The position numbers and the translations under genes were made by a program. Below the pieces are notes generated by a model. It saw only the letters and a list, made by a program, of their open reading frames with translations. It was not told the DNA's origin and searched no databases. 64,000 bases of DNA, from contig CAJUEG010000004.1 in the NCBI GenBank assembly GCA_910584835.1, positions 1 through 64,000 on the forward strand, in the 5' to 3' direction. Source of the stretch: an uncultured Oscillospiraceae bacterium. GTDB taxonomy: Bacteria > Bacillota > Clostridia > Oscillospirales > Oscillospiraceae. Position 1 is the stretch's first letter, and every line of letters starts with the position of its first letter. This document shows, piece after piece, positions 56,473 through 64,000 of the stretch.

Positions 56473-58316
56473 ATTGGTGTACCTCCTTCTGTTTCCTGTC
56501 GACAGCGTAATGCTTCAACGGTTCCCTCGGTTATCCCGTTCTCATTGAACGCATCTACGCGGACGTAATACTCCTGGCCCTTAACCAGCGCACCGATTCG
56601 CTTATCGCTGACCTTCGTACCCATGGCCATATAGCTGTGGTATAGCTGCTCGGGCGTATTCCCCCATAAGATGTTATAGCCAACCACATCCGGGGCCTCG
56701 CCAGTGGAAACAACAAAATCCAATGGGCCAGAACGGGTGACGGACGCTTCAGCGGGCTTCGGCTTATCCCCGTTTCCTTTGCCGAACACGCGCAGGCCAG
56801 AGATGCACGGCGCTGCACCATAGGGAACCGCATAAATAGTCAACCGAACATAGCGGGCGCATACGCCGCTGCCGCTTACCGCAAGGTCATGGCTCAAATC
56901 GGTATCCGCATCCCGCTTGTCCGCCAGAACCTCCCAGACGTTTCCGTCTGTGGAATACTCCAGCAGCCATCTTGTCGGCTGGATTTCACGGTCGATATAC
57001 CGTGCCATATCCGGACCGCTGACCAGCTCGCCGGGACAGGGGATCTGTTCGCCGGGATCATCTGCGAAATTGATCTGCACCGCATGGACTGTCATCGCTT
57101 CACCCAAATCCACGCAGAGCCACGCCCCCGGTACTGGGGATTCCGCCCGCCACCATGTCTGGACGTTCTCGTCCACGGCGTTTTCCGACCCCTTGCCCAC
57201 CGCATGGGGAGAAGACGTTGTTGCTTTCTCATAACTCAGAAGATACCAATCCGGCTCCCGCCAGGGATCGCTCCGCATTGCGTCAACGGCTATGGGCCAG
57301 TCGCCGTACCGCTGGTTGCAGAACAAATTTCCTTCCGCATCAAAGCCAGCGGGCCACAGGCCCACCCGGCGTTCAAACACATGGTTGACGCTGATGCGCA
57401 TGGTGGCGGTGTGCCACCACTGTCCGTTCTGATCCAGCAGCGTGGAACCGTGGCCCGCGCCTGGGATAAAACCGCCCGGTTTATAGGAGTACGGGTTGCT
57501 CTTTGCCAGATGGAACGGCCCCAGCGGGTGATCGGATATGTAAACGCCGTCCGCATATACATTAAGTTCCGCGCCAGGGCAGGCGTACTGCAAATAATAA
57601 CGCCCATTTGCTTTTGTCATCCACGCCCCCTCGATATAGGGCATCCCGGCAAAGGTGGCCCGGATCATGGCCCGGTTTTCCTCCGGAATCTGTTCGGCGC
57701 TTTTCCCGCAGTTATCCAGAAACTCCTGGAACAGCCTGTCGATTTCTTCCTCTGTCCGGGGATTCTCGCTGTTATCATCCCCAAAACGCTCATAGCCGTT
57801 TTCTCCGGGATTTCCCCATATCAGCGGAATTCTATCGGACTTTGGCCGCATACTCTCCCGATCCAGCTCCACACCCCAGATGGGGGTGGAGTTGGCGCAG
57901 CCCCAGTAGAAATACAGCCGACCGTCATCGTCCAGAAACAGATTGGGGTCCCAATAGTCAAAGCTGCCCTTGATTTCCTCATATGGGCCGTGTATCGGGT
58001 CCTTCGTCCGATAAAAGCTGCAAGGGACGCCGCGGTTGGAGGCGGTAAAGTACAGCCAGTCCCCCATCACACGCACATCCGGGGCATAGTCATAAATGGG
58101 CATATTCTCCGGCAGGGGGACGCGCTCCCACTCAGCCAAATCATCGGATACCCATATCGCCCCGCTCATGGACGCAAAAAGGTAGTACTTTCCCTTGAAC
58201 AGCACCAGGGAGGGATCCGCTGCTTCCCGGTTGACGGACAGCCGGTACTGATCCCTCGGGTCTGTTTTGAACTGGTAAGCGTATGGCACATTGATGGGAT
58301 TGCAGAAATACTTCAT
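56469..58316 (-). CDS. GH43-family enzyme with discoidin and Fn3-like domains
   Basis: 615 aa. Five-bladed propeller: NREAADPSLVLFKGKYYLFA (general base Asp), FDYWDPNLFLDDDGRLYFYW, and AGMPYIEGAWMTKANGRYYL (general acid Glu). Residues ~380-510 form an F5/8 type C (CBM32-like) domain (SENAVDENVQTWWRAESPVP, WLCVDLGEAMTVHAVQINF). The last ~85 residues are Fn3-like (GYNILWGNTPEQLYHSYMA). No signal peptide, so cytoplasmic. Likely an alpha-L-arabinofuranosidase or beta-xylosidase/galactosidase. Start at 58316 after GGAGGTCAGAGC. Confidence 0.88.
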   Translation of the reverse strand: MKYFCNPINVPYAYQFKTDPRDQYRLSVNREAADPSLVLFKGKYYLFASMSGAIWVSDDLAEWERVPLPENMPIYDYAPDVRVMGDWLYFTASNRGVPCSFYRTKDPIHGPYEEIKGSFDYWDPNLFLDDDGRLYFYWGCANSTPIWGVELDRESMRPKSDRIPLIWGNPGENGYERFGDDNSENPRTEEEIDRLFQEFLDNCGKSAEQIPEENRAMIRATFAGMPYIEGAWMTKANGRYYLQYACPGAELNVYADGVYISDHPLGPFHLAKSNPYSYKPGGFIPGAGHGSTLLDQNGQWWHTATMRISVNHVFERRVGLWPAGFDAEGNLFCNQRYGDWPIAVDAMRSDPWREPDWYLLSYEKATTSSPHAVGKGSENAVDENVQTWWRAESPVPGAWLCVDLGEAMTVHAVQINFADDPGEQIPCPGELVSGPDMARYIDREIQPTRWLLEYSTDGNVWEVLADKRDADTDLSHDLAVSGSGVCARYVRLTIYAVPYGAAPCISGLRVFGKGNGDKPKPAEASVTRSGPLDFVVSTGEAPDVVGYNILWGNTPEQLYHSYMAMGTKVSDKRIGALVKGQEYYVRVDAFNENGITEGTVEALRCRQETEGGTPI

Positions 58317-60739
58317 GCTCTGACCTCCGCTATGGCACACATTTTTCTCTCACGGCCATTGATCCAGGCATCCTCAGTGACCTGGATCGTATCGGAAACG
58401 CGGATGTCCACGGAAGAAGCACCGACCCTGACCTCAAAGGCACCCTTCTCGATCTTCCAGCGCATATCCTTGTCCAGAAAAGCCATCTGCGAGGAATCCA
58501 CGGTAAAGACGACTGTTTTAGCCTCTCCCGGCTTCAGGTGGAGCCGTTTGAAGCCCGCCAGCTCCTGCACCGGCCTTGTCCTGGACGCATAGCAGTCCGA
58601 TAAATACAGCTGTATTACCTCGTCCCCGGCAGTTTTCCCCACGTTTCGGATCTCCACCGATACTTCAAACGGCTCATCCGGCGCGACCTCGCGGCTGGAA
58701 AGCCGGAGCCGGTCATATTGAAATTCAGTGTAGGACAGGCCGAAACCGAAGGGATACCTGGGCGTATGAGGGAGATCCACATAGTTGGTAAAGCCGATGC
58801 TTTCCCCCTGATGGTTGCAGGAACCCCAGGGATGGTTGTAATACACCGGGATCTGTCCCGTGTGGTAAGCAACGGAAACAGGTAGTTTCCCACCGGGGGC
58901 ACACTTTCCGGCCAGGGTATCCGCAACCGCGCCGCCAGCCTCCTCTCCGGGGGTCCAGGCTTCCAGAATAGCATTCAGGTATTGATCCGCCGCATCGCTG
59001 GAGATAGGCCGTCCGTCAAAGTGGACACCGACCAGGGGTTTGCCTAACTTTGCCGCTTCTTGAATAAAGGCGTCCTGACAAGGGGGAAGATTGATACAGG
59101 AACCGTCAATGCCCTCGCCCATGGAGGCGATGGAGCAGGTCCCGTATTTGCCGCCCAGCGTGAGGATGACTACATCGGCATCCCGCGCAATGTCCAGGGC
59201 TTCGTCAAACCCGGAACAGTCCTCACCTGCAATGGGATAACCATAAGCGTAAGTGATTTCGGTGTTCGGCATGGCCGTCCGCAGTGCGGCCAGCAGGGAG
59301 GGACAGTCCGGCTTCTGGCGGTGCAGGATGGGGTCAAACTCCTCCGTCAAATCCGACTGGATGTTCGTCCCTGGCACCGTTTTGATCTCCTTGCCGGACA
59401 CATTCTCAATTCCCGCTACACCGGCAATGGAGTTCGCCACAGCGTAGGTAGATTCCATCATAGACAGATGCGTATAGCCGCCGAAGAACATCCGAGCGTT
59501 GTCGCCGTGGGGGCCGACCAGGGCAATTTTCTTTACTTTCCCGACATCCAGCGGCAGCACACCGTCATTTTTCAAGAGGACGAGGGCCTCCTGGGCCGAC
59601 TGCCTTGTGAGCTGCCGCGCTTTGCCACCGTTGGAAAAAATCTTCCGCAGCGGTTCGCCCTCCATGGCAAACGGGTGTTCAAACAATCCCATACGGAATT
59701 TGGCTGTCAGAATCCGCACAACTGCCCTGTCCAGCAGCCGCATATCCGCTTGGCCGCTTTCAAACAGAGCCCGCAGCCCATCACCGTATCCAGCAGGGCT
59801 GGGCATCTCAATGTCCATCCCGGCTTTCAGTGCCATCTGTCCGGCCTCCGCCATAGTTTCACCAATATGCTGCACCGTATGGCTGTTTCCAACACCGCCG
59901 TAGTCGCTGACACATAGGCCATCAAACCCCATGTCCTCCCGGAGCAGCTTTGTCAGAAGCTCCTCCGACACGGAGACAGGTTCCCCGTTGATGGAGCAGT
60001 AGCAGGGCATGATCCCCTTTAGTCCCTCCTGGATCGCGGCCTGGAATGGCTTCCCGTAGATTTCCCATAACAGTCGCTCCGGCGTATCGCTGTGGGTTCC
60101 GTGGATGCCGCCCTGGGAGTTGTGAAAGGCCAGGAAGTGCTTAGCCACGCTCTCCGGCGTCCTGCCGCCAATATGGGTATTCTGTACCCCTCGCACGTAG
60201 GCCGCACCCAGGGTGGCGGCTAACGTGGGGTCCTCGCCGTAAGTTTCCCCCTGTCGTCCCATGCGGGAATCCCTGGAGATGTCCAGCACAGGGGCCAGGA
60301 TGTGCGTGATCCCGCAGGCGGCTTCCTGCGTGGCCACAGCAGCGCCGATCTCCTCCTCCAACTCTGGGTGAAACCCGGAACCCCTGGCAATCCCCGAGGG
60401 AAAGCTGGTGGAATCCTGGATAAACGCGCCACACAGCCCCTCCATATGGAAAATGGCCGGGATGTGGTGGGGGCTGTTGTCCATCACAATTTGCTGCACG
60501 GTTCGCTGCCAGTTTGTTGCGGCTTCCAACGTCTCGATCCGGCGCATTTCCAAGGTGCTGACTTCCCCGATGCCGAAACGGGTACGGGCCGAAATCCAGT
60601 CCATGTCTTGGTAGACGGTATCAAAGGGGAATACGCAGTTGATCTGCGCCATTTTTTCATCCAGTGTCAATTCATGGAGGAGCAGACGCGCCCGCTCCTC
60701 CGGGGCAAGCTCTTGGTTAAGATAACTGTTCAAGGTCAT
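58313..60739 (-). CDS. GH3 beta-glycosidase
   Basis: 808 aa, normal order: N-terminal TIM barrel with KHFLAFHNS (200-208) and nucleophile Asp279 in GLCVSDYGGVG; alpha/beta sandwich domain (ALVGPHGDNARMFFGGYTHL, GGKYGTCSIASMGEGIDGSC); and C-terminal Fn3-like domain (RNVGKTAGDEVIQLYLSD). No signal peptide. Beta-glucosidase or beta-xylosidase acting on imported glycosides. The start codon is ambiguous: ATG 60739 (MTLNSYLNQELA) or GTG 60748. ATGA overlap with the GH43 gene. Confidence 0.92.
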   Translation of the reverse strand: MTLNSYLNQELAPEERARLLLHELTLDEKMAQINCVFPFDTVYQDMDWISARTRFGIGEVSTLEMRRIETLEAATNWQRTVQQIVMDNSPHHIPAIFHMEGLCGAFIQDSTSFPSGIARGSGFHPELEEEIGAAVATQEAACGITHILAPVLDISRDSRMGRQGETYGEDPTLAATLGAAYVRGVQNTHIGGRTPESVAKHFLAFHNSQGGIHGTHSDTPERLLWEIYGKPFQAAIQEGLKGIMPCYCSINGEPVSVSEELLTKLLREDMGFDGLCVSDYGGVGNSHTVQHIGETMAEAGQMALKAGMDIEMPSPAGYGDGLRALFESGQADMRLLDRAVVRILTAKFRMGLFEHPFAMEGEPLRKIFSNGGKARQLTRQSAQEALVLLKNDGVLPLDVGKVKKIALVGPHGDNARMFFGGYTHLSMMESTYAVANSIAGVAGIENVSGKEIKTVPGTNIQSDLTEEFDPILHRQKPDCPSLLAALRTAMPNTEITYAYGYPIAGEDCSGFDEALDIARDADVVILTLGGKYGTCSIASMGEGIDGSCINLPPCQDAFIQEAAKLGKPLVGVHFDGRPISSDAADQYLNAILEAWTPGEEAGGAVADTLAGKCAPGGKLPVSVAYHTGQIPVYYNHPWGSCNHQGESIGFTNYVDLPHTPRYPFGFGLSYTEFQYDRLRLSSREVAPDEPFEVSVEIRNVGKTAGDEVIQLYLSDCYASRTRPVQELAGFKRLHLKPGEAKTVVFTVDSSQMAFLDKDMRWKIEKGAFEVRVGASSVDIRVSDTIQVTEDAWINGRERKMCAIAEVRA

Positions 60740-60792
60740 GTGCCTCACTTTCTGTTTGAAAGGAATATATCACGCAAAGTTACTCGCTGAAT

Positions 60793-63348
60793 TTAGCCTT
60801 CTTTTGCAGTGTAAATATGCTTTCCGGGCCAAATCCTTTCGCGGAACCCATTGGGTAAGATGACCTCCGCTTCGGCGTTTTCCGGGATGTCTATCTCAAA
60901 CCGGCATAGGCCGCTGCTATACTTCCATGAAGAACAAATCATTCCCAGCGGAGAATCATAGGAGGCTTTCACATAGCCAATCCGTCTGTCCGGGCAGGGG
61001 CGGATTTGAATTTTCTCACGTTCCACTCTGATCCCAGCGGCCCGATCCATCAGCCATCCAGCAAAGGTTCCGAAAGAGTAATGATTCATGGAGCCTTTTG
61101 GCGCTTCTCCGTCCACCATTCCTCTCCACTCCTCCCAGATGGAGGTTGCGTCATATTTCAACTGGTACAGCCAGCTTGGGAAGGTGTCCTGGAGCATGAG
61201 GCTCCACGCGGTATCTGCATGACCATAGTCCGTGAGGACATGGAGCAGTTCATAGGTGCTTAAGAACCCGGTGTTCAGATGATAGCCGTTCTGGACAATC
61301 AACTCATTCAGTTCATCGCAAGCTGTCAGCTTTTCATCCTCCGAAATCATGTCGAACATGATGGCGTGAACGTAATCGCATTGCCGTTTCTGCTTCATAT
61401 GTCCATCTGCCATACAAGCCTCACGATAGGCCAGTTTTGTGAATTGCCGCATTTTTCGGAAATAATCTGCCTCGTCTTTTCGTCCCAGCATACCGGCAAT
61501 TTCCGATGCGATATAGCATCCATAAGACAGATGGGAAGTGCAGACCTCTGGCGCTCCATGCTCATAAATGTCCCTGAGATATGCTCCTCCCGGATCTTCC
61601 TCTGAGATGAAACCGTTCCAGTCCGGCTCAATCCATTCGCCCCAGTGCCACCCCGTGTCCAGCAGATAGGAACTATATGTTTCGTCCGGCCCTTTTTTTC
61701 GTCCTGGATTGTCCTCTTTTGCCCGGTTTAGAGAAAAAATCAACCATTCCTTTATCTTTCGGTAATTCTCCGCCAGAATTTCCGGGTTGTCATAGCGGAG
61801 GTACATTCTCCACGGGATCAGATCAACCGCGTCGCCCCAGCCCGCCGAGCCGTCAAACAAATGTCCCTTTGCCGATGGAGCGGTCTGGCTGACACATCCG
61901 CCCTCCCGTTCAACCACCCTCAATTCGCTCAAAAACTTTCGGTATATCGGATAACACTCCATCAGATACATCCCGGTATTCACAAATACCTGTGCATCCC
62001 CGGTGAAGCCCGTCCTCTCCCGTGTCGGACAGTCAGTCGGGATTTCAAGGAAGTTCCCCTTCATGCTCCACACCGCATTGGAAAATAGCTGATTGAGGCC
62101 AGGGTGGCCGCACTCGAATGTGCCAATCTGCGGCATATCGGAGTAGACAGCAATGGCGGTAAAGTCCTTTTCGGTGATTTCTGCGTCCGTTATGATCTGA
62201 ATATATCGGAACCCGAAGATTGCTTTCTGGGGCTTGTAGCTGTTCCAACCCTCTTTGCAGATATACTCTACACATTGCTCCACCCGGTGATTGGGCGCTT
62301 GAAAATTCTCCCTTGTAAAATTTCCGTTCTGATCCAGGCATTCCCCGTGGAAAATCGTAATGCGCTGCCCTTCGTGTGCAAAAAGGGCGATCTGCGTATA
62401 ACCGGCAATATTTTGCCCAAAATCAAGAACCCTCTCCCCGTTTGGCGTGTTAATCCATTTCCCCGGGAAGCGTTCTTTTTCTACCACATCAAAGCTGTTG
62501 GAACAGACGAGATTTTCATAGCCATAGTCCTTTTCTGTCACCGAATGCCAGTTGCAGATGCGTTCTTTCCGTGCGTCATACTGCTCGCCCTGCATCAAAT
62601 CATTCAGCCCCAGCGGACCGTCTTGGGATGCCTGCCAACTTCCATCACTGGTGAGGATCACCTTCTTTTCCTGTTCGAGCTGGCAGAGGATTGCCAGATC
62701 CGTACCGAAGCTGTTCCGCTCTCCTCCATACCCGGTATCTCCTCTCCACCAGCCATCTCCAACGCAGATCACTATTTCGTTTTTACCCTGTCTCAGAAGC
62801 CCGCTCACATCGTAGGACTGGTACTGAAGTCTTGACGGATACTGGCTCGTACCTGGCGCAAGGATGAAGTTTCCGGCCTTTGTGCCATTGATATACGCAT
62901 CATAAATACCATGGGCTGTTACATAAAGTCTGGCGCTGCCGGTTTGTTCTGCCACAAACTCTTTCCTCAGATAACTGGCGGGGCGGCGGGCTTCCGCAGA
63001 CGGAGGTTCCGGGTCAATCCATTTGGCAGTCCAGTCTTTCCCGCTAAGCAGGCCCATCTCAAAAAAAGCTTCCTGGCTCCATGTTCCGCAGTCATCGGCT
63101 TCATCCCACAAGCGGACTTTCCAGACCACGCGGTCCCTGCTCTTTAACTCACCGCAGTAGGTGTGATGGGCAGCGGAGGTTTCCACTTTCCCCGTGTCAT
63201 AAACCTCTTTGCCGTCTATGCAGCCTGTAAGCTGGTACGCAGTCTGGCGAACCGCCCCGCGCACTTTCCAAAGCAGCCTCGGAAAAGTAACATCAATGCC
63301 AAGAGGGTCGGTCAGATATTCCGTCCGTAAATCAACCGCATGGATCAT
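60793..63348 (-). CDS. GH78 alpha-L-rhamnosidase
   Basis: 851 aa. N-terminal domains (residues ~1-300, with WTAKWIDPEPPSAEARRPAS and YLRKEF; ARLYVTAHGIYDAYINGTKA) are the Bac_rhamnosid_N set; the (alpha/alpha)6 barrel starts near 330 with DCPTRERTGFTGDAQVFVNT and DGSAGWGDAVDLIPWRMYLR, and TSIWEEWRGMVDGEAPKGSM leads to a conserved MNHYSFG. No signal peptide. It removes terminal rhamnose. GGAG six nt before the ATG at 63348; ATGA overlap with the next GH3 gene. Confidence 0.92.
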   Translation of the reverse strand: MIHAVDLRTEYLTDPLGIDVTFPRLLWKVRGAVRQTAYQLTGCIDGKEVYDTGKVETSAAHHTYCGELKSRDRVVWKVRLWDEADDCGTWSQEAFFEMGLLSGKDWTAKWIDPEPPSAEARRPASYLRKEFVAEQTGSARLYVTAHGIYDAYINGTKAGNFILAPGTSQYPSRLQYQSYDVSGLLRQGKNEIVICVGDGWWRGDTGYGGERNSFGTDLAILCQLEQEKKVILTSDGSWQASQDGPLGLNDLMQGEQYDARKERICNWHSVTEKDYGYENLVCSNSFDVVEKERFPGKWINTPNGERVLDFGQNIAGYTQIALFAHEGQRITIFHGECLDQNGNFTRENFQAPNHRVEQCVEYICKEGWNSYKPQKAIFGFRYIQIITDAEITEKDFTAIAVYSDMPQIGTFECGHPGLNQLFSNAVWSMKGNFLEIPTDCPTRERTGFTGDAQVFVNTGMYLMECYPIYRKFLSELRVVEREGGCVSQTAPSAKGHLFDGSAGWGDAVDLIPWRMYLRYDNPEILAENYRKIKEWLIFSLNRAKEDNPGRKKGPDETYSSYLLDTGWHWGEWIEPDWNGFISEEDPGGAYLRDIYEHGAPEVCTSHLSYGCYIASEIAGMLGRKDEADYFRKMRQFTKLAYREACMADGHMKQKRQCDYVHAIMFDMISEDEKLTACDELNELIVQNGYHLNTGFLSTYELLHVLTDYGHADTAWSLMLQDTFPSWLYQLKYDATSIWEEWRGMVDGEAPKGSMNHYSFGTFAGWLMDRAAGIRVEREKIQIRPCPDRRIGYVKASYDSPLGMICSSWKYSSGLCRFEIDIPENAEAEVILPNGFRERIWPGKHIYTAKEG

Positions 63349-64000
63349 ACGCCACTCCTGCGATATACATCGCTTTTTGCAATTATTTTGAGCATCCGCT
63401 CTGCACAGGAGCGCAATTCCTCTGTCGTGATGGGACACTGTACCGTCCCGACGGTTGCATCCACCGAAGCAAGTATCTCCGCTATGTCCTCCTTGCGCCC
63501 CGGCATGATCAGGTCATTACCCGCCTTGATACACGCTGCCGCATTGGAGCAGTCATATAGAGGAAGCCGCCCCTCCAAATCCGGCTGCGCCTTTGCTGTA
63601 GTGCCCCAATCCGTCATGAAGATTCCCGCAAATTCCCACTCCTCGCGGGCTACTTTTGTCAGCAAATCCGCAGAATTTGCCGCGTGGGTTCCGTTGATCA
63701 TATTGTAGGAGGTCATAACCGCCATGGGCTGTGCTGCCCGGATGGCGATCTCAAACCCCTTCAGATAGATTTCCCGCAGGGTGCGCTCCGTCACATGGCT
63801 GTTATTGTACGCCCTGTTATCCTCCAGGTTATTACAAGCAAAGTGTTTGATCGTAACGCCCAAACCCGGATGCGACTGGACGCCTTGGGTTTCCGCTGCC
63901 GCACAGAGGCCCGAAACGACGGGGTCCTCGGAGTAGTATTCAAAATTCCTCCCACACAGGGGATTACGCTGAATATTCATCCCCGGAGCAAGCCACAACG
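63345..64000 (-). CDS. GH3 enzyme, C-terminal part (runs off the window)
   Basis: About 218 residues visible. GVTIKHFACNNLEDNRAYNN and VTERTLREIYLKGFEIAI are barrel motifs; the nucleophile Asp is in AGIFMTDWGTTAKAQ. The protein ends shortly after the barrel (ERMLKIIAKSDVYRRSGV), so the usual GH3 C-domain is not C-terminal. The gene is therefore probably of the permuted GH3 type, with the C-domain before the barrel, beyond the window. Co-transcribed with the rhamnosidase. Confidence 0.85.
   Translation of the reverse strand, partial: LWLAPGMNIQRNPLCGRNFEYYSEDPVVSGLCAAAETQGVQSHPGLGVTIKHFACNNLEDNRAYNNSHVTERTLREIYLKGFEIAIRAAQPMAVMTSYNMINGTHAANSADLLTKVAREEWEFAGIFMTDWGTTAKAQPDLEGRLPLYDCSNAAACIKAGNDLIMPGRKEDIAEILASVDATVGTVQCPITTEELRSCAERMLKIIAKSDVYRRSGV

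Noticed and set aside
1..64000. CRISPR arrays, tRNA and rRNA genes
   Set aside because: Read for regularly spaced repeats and cloverleaf patterns; none was seen. A tRNA scan program would be needed for a firm negative.

Overview
The window is a 64 kb piece of a GC-rich, spore-forming Clostridia chromosome. Gene content and codon use suggest a gut Oscillospirales lineage of the Flavonifractor/Lawsonibacter/Intestinimonas kind; this is an inference, as there is no rRNA to test it. An alpha/beta small acid-soluble spore protein with a sigma-G-like promoter supports sporulation. A perfect 16-bp parS site at 22893-22908 suggests the region lies near the replication origin.

Core metabolism (1-20.7 kb). 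A de novo purine operon runs on the plus strand: purE(partial)-purC-micropeptide-purF-DUF3795-purM-purN-purO type IMP cyclohydrolase-micropeptide-AICAR transformylase-77 aa unknown-purD. Most junctions are ATGA overlaps. The IMP-forming steps use two separate proteins instead of bifunctional PurH, and PurF lacks the N-terminal Cys nucleophile. A minus-strand redox operon follows (TlpA-like lipoprotein, CD1871A-type CXXC micropeptide, polyferredoxin). Next come the spore protein gene, a DUF6773-like/XRE pair and glutaminase. A GntR regulator then faces an inducible sugar-acid operon (IlvD/Edd dehydratase, Gfo/Idh oxidoreductase, two xylose-isomerase-like TIM barrels, GntP permease, DUF3137-like membrane protein).

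Sugar uptake (20.9-32 kb). An M20 amidohydrolase is followed on the minus strand by a GH94 phosphorylase very like chitobiose phosphorylase, a phosphohexomutase, a YesM kinase, a three-component ABC importer and a YesN regulator. Together these would import a disaccharide, split it by phosphorolysis and convert the sugar 1-phosphate to the 6-phosphate.

Accessory region (32.9-54.5 kb). It contains repair and stress genes (ogt, free-Met-sulfoxide reductase, flavin reductase, HAD), an IreB-like/YolD/Y-family polymerase cassette, a phosphatase/zinc-finger/SGNH/metallophosphatase set, and a triple large-serine-recombinase module with a SHOCT-like gene. A structured, terminator-bearing leader precedes the SHOCT-like gene. 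The polymerase gene is split: its first 11 codons, with an SOS-like promoter, lie at 45255-45287 and the rest at 36461-37939. Between them sits a 7.3 kb AT-richer island bounded by 25-bp perfect terminal inverted repeats. Its intact cargo is a tightly coupled operon: a 58-aa protein, a 1003-aa protein with a gluzincin-like HExxH motif, and a 382-aa FRG-domain protein. A convergent 153-aa orphan and decayed ParA and IS66 genes are also present. This operon is the best candidate here for an undescribed (possibly defence or toxin) system.

Plant-glycan locus (54.8-64 kb, minus strand). GH3(partial)-GH78 rhamnosidase-GH3-GH43-GPH symporter, all apparently cytoplasmic, fits import and intracellular trimming of rhamnose-containing plant glycosides.
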